From Azolla pinnata (taxonomy: Eukaryota > Streptophyta > Polypodiopsida > Salviniales > Salviniaceae): a stretch of DNA of 33,688 nt. Shown here in pieces: positions 20,639 through 30,100 of this stretch (position 1 is its first letter; each line of letters begins with the position of its first letter). Position numbers and translations under genes: made by a program. The notes beneath the pieces are model-generated. The model saw nothing but the letters and a program-made list of their open reading frames with translations, did no database searches and was not told where the DNA came from. The stretch lies in contig JBBBWG010000526.1 of the NCBI GenBank assembly GCA_037176905.1, positions 3,852 to 37,539 of the forward strand. The letters run 5' to 3'.

Positions 20639-23006
20639 GACTAGAATGCATCAGAAATTTCCTTGTGAAATGAAGCACAGAAAAGACAACAATTGTAGCA
20701 GCTCATCCATTGGCTTCTCAAGACTAGAATGCATCAGAAATTNNNNNNNNNNNNNNNNNNNNNNNNNNNNNNNNNNNNNNNNNNNNNNNNNNNNNNNNNN
20801 NNNNNNNNNNNNNNNNNNNNNNNNNNNNNNNNNNNNNNNNNNACAACAATTGTAGCAGCTCATCCATTGGCTTCTCAAGACTAGAATGCATCAGAAATTC
20901 CCGTTGTGAAATGAAGCACAGAAAAGTCAACAATTGTAGCAGCTCATTCATTGGCTTCAAGACTAGAATGCATCAGAAATTTCCTTGTGAAATGAAGCAC
21001 GGAAAAGAAAACAATTGTAGCAGCTCATCCATTGGCTTCAAGATTAGAATGCATCAGAAATTTCCTTGTGAAATGAAGCACAGAAAAGACGACAATTGTA
21101 GCAGATCATCCATTGGCTTCAAGACTAGAATGCATCAGAAATTCCGTTGTGAAATGAAGCACAGAAAAGACAACAATTGCAGCAGCTCATCCATTGGCTT
21201 CTCAAGACTAGAATGCATCAGAAATTTCGTTGTGAAATGAAGCACAGAAAAGACAACAATTGTAGCAGCTCATCCATTGGCTTCATGATTTCCTTGTGAA
21301 ATGAAGCACAGAAAAGACAACGACTGTAGCAGCTCATCCATTGGCTTCAAGATTTCGTTGTGAAATGAGGCACAGAAAAGACAACAATTGTAGCAGCTCA
21401 TCCATTGGCTTCTCAAGACTAGAATGCATCAGAAATTCCCGTTGTGAAATGAGGCACAGAAAAGACAACAATTGTAGCAGCTCATCCATTGGCTTCAAGA
21501 TTGTGCATTGAGCTGTGTAGACTACTTGGAATCATGGAAGCCAAATCAGATCAAATGATATAATAGTTCTGCAATTACCGGCCTAGAAAACTACTTCTGC
21601 AACATCTCATTTGCGGTTTCAGCAACCAAAGCTGTGGCAACAGTCCACTTCCCTGCCACATCGATCCACTTCAGGATCCAGTTTATGTAGAGAATGAGAA
21701 GTGGCCGACATCTACAGAGATCATTCGCACCACATTAGCAGATTCATCAGACTACATGACTGTTGAAGAAATTCAACTAGTTACAGCATCACTAGAAGTG
21801 GTTGTAGTGAGATTTCCAACCATCGCACACTGGATTATGATGAGTAGTTCAAGAAGAAAGAAGCCTGTCGGCCCACTGTATTGGAAGTGGTTTGCAGTGA
21901 CTAGATCTAGAGCACTTCGGCCCTAATCACACACCGTTGTCACTGGTCATCGAATCAAAGAAATTCTAGCCACTTCTAGACTTGTGACAGTAGAAGTGGT
22001 AGAAGTGGTACTGATGTTGAGATTCGGACAGCATACGAGAAGATGATGTTTAAGGTTTGATCAAGCCCTGCACTGAATGGCCATAGCAAGTTACAGCATT
22101 ATACTGATCCACAAGAAATGGCTGATCTGTAACTGTCAAATCTTTGATTCAGTGGTTGCGCGTGATCAGATTTGAACCAAATCAGCATGTCAAGGTTCGA
22201 TCTTGGCAGTGATTGATTATTTGGCAATTAGGAAATTAGGCCATCATGTGAGCTGCCTGCAGTGCTGGTAGATTCAAGCCGTGTGATTCATGAGTTTATC
22301 TCAGATCAGACCTGAACATCAGATTTGAACCAAATCAGCATGTCAAGGTTCAATCTTGGCAATGATTGATTATATGGCAATTAGGAAAGGCCATGATGTG
22401 AGCTGCCTGCAGTGCTGATAGATTCAAGCCGTATGATTCATGAGTTCATCTCAGATCAGACTTGAGCATCAGATTTGAACCAAATCAGCATGTCAAGGTT
22501 CAATCTTGGCAGTGATTATTTGGCAATTAGGAGAAGGCCATCATGTGAGCTGTCTGCGCTGATAGATTCAAGCCGTATGATTCATGAGTTCATCTCAGAT
22601 CAAACTTGAAGATCGATCTTAATCGTCAGTCTGCTTTCGTGATGATTCCCAAACATCCACGAGTTACAGCTCTCTTGCTGTTTTGCCCGAATTTCATAGA
22701 GCGGAAGATCCACCAAGGCTCATGCTTTGCCCTAATGTTTGCAGAGATTTCAGATTCAAATCGAGGACAATGATATAAATGGATTCTTTCCCTAATTTCT
22801 CTACAGCTAGATACACCGAAGGCCTTCAAAATGAATCGATCTTTCTGAACACTGTGTTTACGCTGCAATCACCACCGCCAGCAGCACCACATCACCATCA
22901 TCAATCACCATCACCATCACCATCACCATCACCATCATCATCATCATTACCACCACCAACAACAACACCATCGCCATCATTACCGCTACCATCGCCATAA
23001 TCATCA

Positions 23007-23055
<49 letters not shown>

Positions 23056-23320
23056 CCGTCATCATCATCACCGTCGTCGTCATCGCTACAAACTGCTCGA
23101 TCTCCAAGCAGAAAACCTTTCAAGAAGAAAGCTAGAATCAAGCAGCATTCATCTCATCGGCAGTATCTATACCTTGTGCGCCATAGCCGCCATTGACGAG
23201 GACGGTGAGGAAGCAAAGAGCTGCGACCACAGATGCGACAAGCAGCAGCATCTTGAGCGCCAGAAGCAGTACGCCACGACCTGGAGCGAACTGGTGGCGG
23301 GGAGGATCACGAGGAGCCAT
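17202..23320 (-). CDS. X8 (CBM43) domain protein, GPI-anchored, callose-binding type
   Basis: A secreted wall or plasmodesma-type protein; X8 domains bind beta-1,3-glucan (callose). Exons in minus order: 23320-23173, 20488-19646, 17425-17202. Introns are GT-AG, 2684 and 2220 nt. Phases join (G|GC and A|GT) to 404 residues. Residues 1-49 hold one hydrophobic signal or anchor segment (VLLLALKMLLLVASVVAALC). Residues 51-245 are unusual: His runs and Asp runs (residues 63-95 and further on) from CAT/GAT triplets. The X8 domain is at about 249-338, with YYCVANPSAETS, WACG, DCSAI, GGSCYSPDD, HASYAFNYYY, SCNFGG and GTCVYP giving six cysteines (250, 269, 280, 289, 317, 335). After it come a Ser/Pro linker and a hydrophobic tail (ICALLISFMAA) fitting a GPI signal. 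The X8 and tail exons are secure. Exon 1 and the 5' part of exon 2 are inferred from splice sites, phase and 281 codons without a stop. The paralogue (PDCB or other X8 protein) is not decided. Confidence 0.82.
17426..19645 (-). other. X8 gene intron 2, filled by a satellite array
   Basis: Apart from about 17436-18000, which is ordinary AT-rich sequence, the intron is a repeat array. Monomers of about 110-130 bp lie in one orientation at 18025-18560 and in the opposite one at 18566-19600, interleaved with ATG or CAT runs. Open frames across it are repeat artefacts. Confidence 0.75.
18025..19600. repeat. head-to-head inverted satellite array with CAT/GAT runs
   Basis: Left block (18025-18560): about four or five degenerate units with GATTCATGGAAGCATTGA, a GATGATGAT run, ACTAGGACTAAGAATTGGATT and GTGGAATTAGGAATTGGAAC words. 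Right block (18566-19600): the reverse complement, with units of TTCCACAATCCAATTCT, CAGTCCTAGAATCATCATC, CATCATCAT and the palindrome CTTCAATTGAAG, then TCAATGCTTCCACGAATCTC. The turn is near 18560-18566. A perfect (GAT)23 run is at about 18037-18105 and a long CAT/CAC stretch at about 18759-19000. The right-hand units carrying the palindrome recur near 19003, 19132, 19249, 19365 and 19498. Confidence 0.85.
20639..21510. repeat. 81-84 bp satellite, about ten visible copies
   Basis: The unit is AGACTAGAATGCATCAGAAA, TTTCCTTGTGAAATGAAGCA, CAGAAAAGACAACAATTGTA, GCAGCTCATCCATTGGCTTC. The GGCTTC landmark recurs every 80-85 bp (near 20712, 20867, 20951, 21032, 21113, 21193, 21278). Near 21341 and 21405 there are shortened 63-64 bp units that lack the GACTAGAATGCATCAG part, and the last copy ends near 21500. 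Copies are nearly identical, so homogenisation is recent. Confidence 0.92.
20743..20842. other. assembly gap (100 N)
   Basis: Exactly 100 N inside the satellite, with array units on both sides. Round-number runs are the usual placeholder for a gap of unknown size, so the array is probably longer than shown. Confidence 0.97.
22161..22612. repeat. tandem repeat, ~151-bp unit, 3 copies
   Basis: The unit starts AGATTTGAACCAAATCAGCA near 22168, 22321 and 22471. It continues with TGTCAAGGTTC(A/G)ATCTTGGCA, GGCAATTAGGA, GCCATCATGTGAGCTG, GATTCAAGCCGT and GATTCATGAGTT(T/C)ATCTC. It lies within X8 intron 1. Confidence 0.92.
22873..23095. repeat. CAT/CAC triplet block
   Basis: An almost pure run of ATC, ACC and GTC triplets, including about 15 perfect CAT copies near 23008-23055, just inside intron 1 beside the exon 1 donor of the X8 gene. 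Confidence 0.9.
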
Positions 23321-23594
23321 GAATCGCTGGAATGATCATGCAAGATAATCTAGAGATATATCTATATGTATGTATGCGGAGCTACGATGGATCGATCGAT
23401 CCGAACGGATCGAATCTTGCGAAGATGAGATCAGCGGAGGCAAAGATCTGCAGAAGAGGATTTTGATCGGCAAACTGATCGGAATGGATTGAAGCCGCTG
23501 CAGGAGGAGGAGCTGAATCAGATTTGCGAGCCCGATTCGATTCGAAGGGAACTTGGAAGGATCGATCTGCGGAGAATTGGCTCCGAGAATCAGA

Positions 23595-23681
23595 GACACA
23601 CACACACACACACACACAAGAGAAAGAAAGACCGAAGCAAAAAGGGAAAACAAAATACAGGCTCAAAAATGCCTTTTTATA
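23595..23681 (-). promoter_or_regulatory. TATA box and pyrimidine-rich leader of the X8 gene
   Basis: On the minus strand TATAAAAAGG (23681-23672) is a strong TATA match. Transcription would begin about 30 nt further on, near 23640. This is followed by a C/T-rich stretch and a (GT)n run (about 23619-23595) in the leader, 275 nt before the ATG at 23320. The position fits the predicted direction of the gene and supports exon 1. Confidence 0.6.
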
Positions 23682-23699
23682 CACTTACTTTAGTCTAAA

Positions 23700-24050
23700 T
23701 TTCTAATGAATTGATTCATTGATTGATTGATTAGTTAATTGATTGATTGATTGATTAGTTAATTTGATTTAGTTAATTGATTAAGTAATTGACTAGGTAA
23801 TTGATTAGCTAATTGATTAGCTAATTGATTAGGTAATCGATTAGTTAATTGATTGATTGATTGATTAGTTAATTGATTAGCTAATTGATTAGTTAATCTC
23901 TTAGTTAATTTATTGATTGATTGATTAATTAATTTATTAGTTAATTTATTGATTGATTGATTAGGTAATTGGTTAATTGATTAGTTAATTGATTAGCTAA
24001 TTGATTAAGTACTTCCCTATCTGATTACTTAATTAATTAAGTTAATGGAT
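23700..24050. repeat. ATTGATT / TTAGTTA low-complexity array
   Basis: Repeated 8-12 bp words of ATTGATTG, ATTAGTTA and ATTAGCTA run over about 350 bp directly upstream of the X8 TATA box. The composition is almost free of C. Confidence 0.9.
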
Positions 24051-24830
24051 TGCCCGATTGACTAACTAATCCCTGACACTGATCTTCCCGGCTCTCGTAA
24101 TCACTCAGATGCCACTAAACTTGTCTTATTGCGATCGATTACTTAAGTAAAACTTCCTTCACTACTTCTTGATTAATTTCATTGTCTTGCTAATTACTCG
24201 AAATGCCCGTACTATCAATTTGTTCTATTTTAATTGATTGGCTAATTAATTCAGTTTGGTCGATTCGTTAATTAACTAATCCTGAACCCTGTTCTTCCAG
24301 GTTCTGGTAATTGCTCAAATGGCCTCAGTTTATTTTATTCTAATCGATTGCTTAAGTTTCATTCGTTAACGGATTCGTTATCCCTTAAACTTGATCTTCT
24401 AGGTATTGCTAATTACTCAAATGCCCTTTTTATCAATTAGGTTTTTTAAATTAATTAATGAATTCAGTCTTGTTAATTCGTTACTAATTAATTAATTGCT
24501 TTAGCCCTGGTCCCTTTGATCAATTTGTTTAGTTTTAATCAATTCACCTAATAAAATTTTGGCTAATTAGTAGGTAACAGATAAATTAATGCTTAACCCT
24601 AATCTTCTAGGTTTTCTAACTACTCAAATGTCGTTTCGTAAATTAATTTTATTTTAGCTAATTAATTAATGAAATCTACTTACTTAGTTAACTGATCAAC
24701 AATATGCTCTTCTAGGTGTTGCTAATTACTCAAATGCCCTTTTATAGACTTGTTTTATTTTACTTAATTTATCTAATCAAATTTGGTTAATTAGTAGTTA
24801 ACCGATTAATGATTTCTTAAACCTGAACTT
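24051..24830. repeat. degenerate tandem repeat, ~104-bp unit, about 7 copies
   Basis: The landmark TCTTC(T/C)AGGT..TGCTAATTACTCAAATGCCC recurs near 24099, 24191, 24308, 24410, 24618 and 24723, with one unit near 24514 too degraded to show it. Spacings are 92, 117, 102, 208 (two units) and 105 bp. Between the landmarks are TTTATTTTA and GATTGGCTAATTAATTCA words. Confidence 0.75.
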
Positions 24831-26293
24831 GCGCAAATTTTTGTTTTTCTTACTGTTATATACATATATATACCGTTAAAATGATTTTAGAAATCATCTC
24901 ATTGAGCCAATCATCTTATCCAGTTAATCTGCTCAATTCAAATGTTAATCTTAAGGAGATGATTGGGGTTTAGTTAATTAAGCTGATTAACGGAACCGAA
25001 AAGGAAATTTTGCATTTGCCAGAATGCCACCACTAGTTAAAAAATGCTATCGTTCCAGTCTCCAGACCTTGTTTTCTGTAAAGATTCATCGTAAGTATTA
25101 CGGGAGTCTGGGGAGCTGCTCTTCTACGTTTGATGTAATTACTAGAGAACGCCGAACGATTCTTGCTAAATCAAGGCTAATCACCAATGCCAACCAACGC
25201 CTTCCACTAATGGACTCCTTAATAAAGGGATTATATCCTTAATTACCCACACTAATGAGCCCCTTAACGCATTCGTTAATTAGCTCACAAATCGCCACCA
25301 ATGACATGGACTGTTTCGACGGTTTCCAATCTCGTGGATGTCCTATTTCGAGCCGTCTCTCTTGTCATGGGCCCACTTGTGTGGCTAACTGTTCAAGGGT
25401 ATCTTGCATCATCTTCACAAGGTTTTGATGGGTTCATAGACATTTTTTGTTTGAGCCCCATCAAGAGCACTCTGTACATTGATTCTGGGGTATGTGCTTC
25501 AACAGAGACTCTTCAAAAAAGCTTTGGCTAAAGAGCCCTTCTCCTACGAGTCGCTTTCTCGGGAATTTGTCGTGCTTCGGAGCCCACAAGCCGGTGTGAA
25601 ATGAATCGCGCTACATCGAGAAAAATGTGAGGAACTCGTGTTAGCAGCGATGATCTCACAAGTGAGCCGCAGGAAATCTGCCGAAGACTGGCGTCGAATT
25701 GGAATGGTTCAATCACATCCACAACAAGAGAAAGCGCCTGTCATGATCCATGGCTACTACGGTGAAGATTCCAGGATGATGATCGGAGGTGGCGATTCTG
25801 TTTGTATCATCTTCTGTATGCATACCAAAATGATAATACAGATTGCATGTCAGGTGTGAGAACACGGTTTCTTTTTTTTCCTTCTTCGGGGGGTGTCAGT
25901 TCTATTTGACTATATCGTGCCCTGTTTGAAATAGCGAGTTTAATTGAGTCACAGTGCATGAACTAGAACAATCATATATTGTATTGGAGACACGCCGATG
26001 ATCATTTGAACCGATCGCATCTCGCTCTCTTCCACAGTATCTGTTTTAATTCGCATGTTTCAGACGATTTCGAGAGCATCCGGATTTGGGCCCTCGAATC
26101 GAATCGCATCTCCTTGCTTTTCTTGTTTTTTTTTTAACCGCTTGTTGTCTCTCGCTTCGCAGACAAAAGAAAACCACAGCTCGAAAGTTCTCGACAAACA
26201 GTATCGAGCATCGCTCATCGACTTGCTACCTAACTCTTGCTGATTACTTCTTCGATCTCAGAAAAACAAAAGATAGCACTCTGATTGTATCAT
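24831..26293. other. intergenic, no gene recognised
   Basis: Sequence of normal complexity upstream of the X8 gene and downstream of ERD2. Short open frames at 25024-25242, 25301-25531, 25638-25859 (+) and 25528-25722 (-) overlap one another and resemble nothing I know; none has a domain or a convincing start. Could be old transposon sequence. Confidence 0.45.
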
Positions 26294-26366
26294 CTTTGAA
26301 TTGTCAAAAACAGACAAATGTTTTTTCATATACATAATACAATTGTCTGTTTTTGACGATTCAAAG
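26294..26366. repeat. 24-bp stem, 25-nt loop hairpin
   Basis: The arm at 26294-26317 (CTTTGAATTGTCAAAAACAG ACAA) and the arm at 26343-26366 are reverse complements with a single mismatch. The loop is AT-rich. It is isolated, and the flanks do not extend the pairing. It could be a small foldback transposon remnant or a transcribed hairpin. Confidence 0.85.
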
Positions 26367-27123
26367 CACGCCGAGTAGCACGCAACATGGGAAAACAATC
26401 ATCCACTTTATTTGATCCCTTCTTTTGCCCTTACGGGTTCAGTGTCGTGAAGCATAATTCATCAACCCTGCACTAAAAACCCTATTTATCTGTGAATGCT
26501 ATGAGCTCAGTATGCATACAAACATTCATAATGGGCCTCTCCAAAGACCATGCAAAACATGAGGAAAATTTCCAAAACATAGAGATTGCAACAATTGCAG
26601 TAAACTGGTTTCAAAAGCTTTGTCAGCTTTGAAGAGGGACCATGGCTCCATCAATATGATCATTTCCAATGAGAAGAAGAATTGGCAACTACATGAAGTC
26701 CATTTTGTATAGCTCCTGAAAAAGAGTAGATCAAGCTTTCTTAGGATATCAACAGCGAGAACCCTAAGATGATGTGCTTACCTTCCCAAGGGTATTCACC
26801 TTAAAATGCCTTTCAAATGCAGCCCTGCCCCAGGTCTCAAGGCAATTTTGGATAGGGAATGACTTACTGCATTGGAAAGTAGCAAATACCAAAGCTCCAA
26901 AAGGTTTACATGTTAAAAGGAAACGATTTTTTGACCCCCTACATGTGTACCACAATCCCACAACTCATACATATCACAATGGAATGTGGAAGAAATATCA
27001 CAAAGGGCTGTTGTTTCGCCTTATGAGCACGACTTGATTTAATTCTGTTCTGATTCCTCCAATCTGAGATCAATTTCCTCCAAAAATACACTCTGAGCAT
27101 GTCCATAACACTCTACTCGAACA
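26367..27123 (-). other. 3' flank of ERD2
   Basis: Includes the presumed ERD2 3' untranslated region, read on the minus strand from 27123 downward. A minus-strand AATAAA occurs near 26405-26411, but it is 700 nt from the stop and cannot be tied to the gene. Overlapping open frames at 26764-27037 on both strands look accidental. Confidence 0.45.
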
Positions 27124-30100
27124 TCATGCAGGAAGCTGCAGTTTCTCATTATTCTTCCAGCTGTAAAAAGCATGAGAAATATCATAAATTTCAGCACGTA
27201 ACAAATGCTCTAATTTCTCATGAGGTATTAAGTGTGTAGTTCAAATCACAAGTGGAGCATTCTGATTCAAAGTGTGTGATTCAGAAAAGAATATTCGGGC
27301 AAAAGGAGCTAGGAAAATCAAATTGATATAAAATTGGTTCTCGTGTGTTTACTATTTATAAGTTACTACCTACTATACTATAATCCTGATAATCTCAAGA
27401 GGTATATGATATCAATAGACACATGGAGAGAACTAGAAATTTGAACAATATATTGTTTCTAAAAGACTCCAGAATTGTTTGACCTATATATCTACATAAA
27501 ATACTACCATAATAACAAAGATGCTTATGTTCAATTGCAGTGGTACTTTAGATGACTAATTTGTGTTTATGAACATAACTTTTTGAAAGAGAGAGAGAGA
27601 GAGAGACATGATTACCTTTTCAAATAATAATAGAAAAAATCTGCATACAAAGCCGTCTGGACAAGCCCAGAAATCCATGCTGCGAATCAAACATATTATA
27701 TTCATTTCTCAGCACAGAAACAGAACTTCTATTAACTGTACGTCAACTCCATCAGAATTTCCCTATGGTTTGATCCTGAAGTAAAAAAGTCATGCACCAA
27801 CAAGCTGCAACAACTTTCTAGAGTCTTTATTTCTGTTTTTTGCTTGCATTATCTGCTTACCTTTGATCCCTAGATAATGTAAAGAGGTCTAACACTTTCT
27901 ATCACAAAGCACGGCCCATGTAATCGGTATATCTAATAATAAATCTATTTTCCAGCATTTTTACCAGTTAATGGCCATTTTCCTGGCAAAAGATGTTATG
28001 TTCTTTTCTTCATCCAATTGAATGATGTTTATCAGTATCTTTTTTCACTCCAATTCGCCCATGTTCAGATTGGGACATTCCACACTATAAAGGAAGGGCA
28101 GCATGTTTATGCCAATGGCATGTGGATGGAATAGTGCTTACATTTCAGGATACAGTAATTCTATGCAGATTCTGCAAGCTGTTCTAACTGCCTACATGTT
28201 CAGTAAACTGTCATAATGATATCAGTCTTGAGAATAGCTTCACTAAGTCTCTCCGAAAGTCATTGGATACTAATCATTGATAAGAATAATGCCTCACTAA
28301 GTATTGGGGCTGCTCTGATATTCACAGCATTACATCATGGATATTTGCACTTTGCTCCATCACAGGGACGAAGGAGCTCTTCAAATCTATCAAGCTATAT
28401 GCACTGGACAGAAACTTGAAAGTTGCAACACCCATTCCTGAGAAGAGATCTAAAGGCACGTGACCACAAGTTAGAACTGCCTACATTGATGGTTGGATGC
28501 AACATCTCTCCACACCTATACACGAGTGCGCATCCAAACTTGGATTTGGAATCCAATTTATGATGTATTGAGTTTAGGGAAGATGAAGGTAAATTGACAT
28601 TTTTTGACAGTGTAAGACCAAACAAGAGATGACCTAACACATTTTTTTCTCAGTTCTCAGACCAACACATAAACGTAAGTGTGATCCATCACCTATGCCA
28701 AAGACACTGCATTTCTACCTCTGACATAGTCTCCTCAGAAACGAGAAATCTCTGTTCATGTGGATGTTGACAGCAAAAGTTCATCTAAGATGTTAAAACT
28801 AAAATCAGTAACTATAAATGGAAAAATAAAAATGAAATGTATAGATACCAAAGGAAGAAGTCATATAAGTTGATCATTATCCACACCAACGCTGATCATA
28901 ATACAACATTTACATATATGTGGGAAAATGGACTCTGGCGGCTTGTCAGATTAGTTTTGGCTAGAATAAAGTAAATCATCAATAGTGAAAAAATAAACTC
29001 TTAACAATAGGATAGACAAGGCCATGATACATAAGTAAAACCAGATAAAAGATAGAACAGCAAAACTTACTAATCCATCTTCGGTAATGGTTTTCTGTGA
29101 AATACCGGTATATCCAGTTTAAAATGTAAAACCCTCTGTACGCCCTGCAATGCAAGCAAAACAAGTTGGCGAAATCAGCACATTACTTCCATGATTATGT
29201 TGTTATTGATAGTATGATGAGACTTACCCAAGGAAAAACACATAGTTTCCAGTTAAATTATCTACATTTTTTGTTCTTTGTAACAGCACCAATTGTGGGA
29301 GTATTGCAACTGCTTCAAGATATAATGAGAATGTCCACATCACCTATATGTCCATGAAATAATTTATAAAACATTTGTGAATCAAATGATAACAACCTTT
29401 ACAAATCCTAAGACAAGATCATACTCAAATTGCTGTGCTTTAATTTCCAGAGACTTAAAAAAGGCACATTGTACAACAACCGAAGAGAGTCAGAAGAAAC
29501 TCAATGAAGAGGGTATTTTAAACTCAATAAAGAAGGCTTATATGTACGATATTCTAAACTCAATGAAGAAGGTTTATATGTAGGATGTTTTATAACACTG
29601 TAAAATGATTTCCATTTTCGACACTAACATATACAAAGATTCTAGAAATATCTATGTTGTGTTTCATTTCTGAAACTGTTCACATGTTTACCAGAGCATA
29701 GCTTTTAAAGCTCTCAAAGGTATTATCTTTTACTCGAGTTCTCTCTTGACTCTACCTTCTCCTAATGTTATGGGATGGCTTCTCATTGAGGTATAAATTT
29801 TTCATTGTTTTGATGTTTCACATGTCAGTTCCTGTTTTAATTTTAGGATTGATAGCTTGTACCCTATATTTTGCACTTCCAGAACCAAAAAACTATGCAA
29901 ACTATGAAAACTCTTGTTTTTAGTTCCCTGCCAAAAACCCATTAGGTCGAATGGCACGGCGATTTGGATGAGTTGTGAAACCAAAATTACAAAGTTCCAA
30001 TTATACTTGACTACGTGTCCTTGGCATACTCTATTTCTCATAAAATTCGTATGGCAAGTTTTGACAATTATCTGAACTTGGAAATTAGTTCATGTAGATC

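Larger units (their letters stand above)
20489..23172 (-). other. X8 gene intron 1, with two tandem arrays and the assembly gap
   Basis: The donor is CAAG|GTATAGAT at 23173/23172 and the acceptor TTTTGCAG at 20489. Order in + coordinates: a CAT run, the 81-84 bp satellite with the N run, about 650 bp of ordinary sequence with repeated AGAAGTGG words, the ~151-bp repeat x3, then a CAT/CAC block. Its true length is unknown because of the gap. Confidence 0.75.

Noticed and set aside
20364..20855. 163-codon + frame starting with a hydrophobic MMMMMLVIII stretch, like a signal peptide followed by a Cys-rich peptide
   Set aside because: The hydrophobic part is the ATG/ATC triplet run read in another frame, antisense to the X8 exon. 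The frame then runs into the satellite and the N gap.
20911..21240. 109-codon + frame with a repeated MKHRKDNNCSSSSIGF motif
   Set aside because: It reads through the 81-bp satellite, whose length is a multiple of three, so a repeating peptide appears automatically. It lies in an intron of the X8 gene on the other strand.
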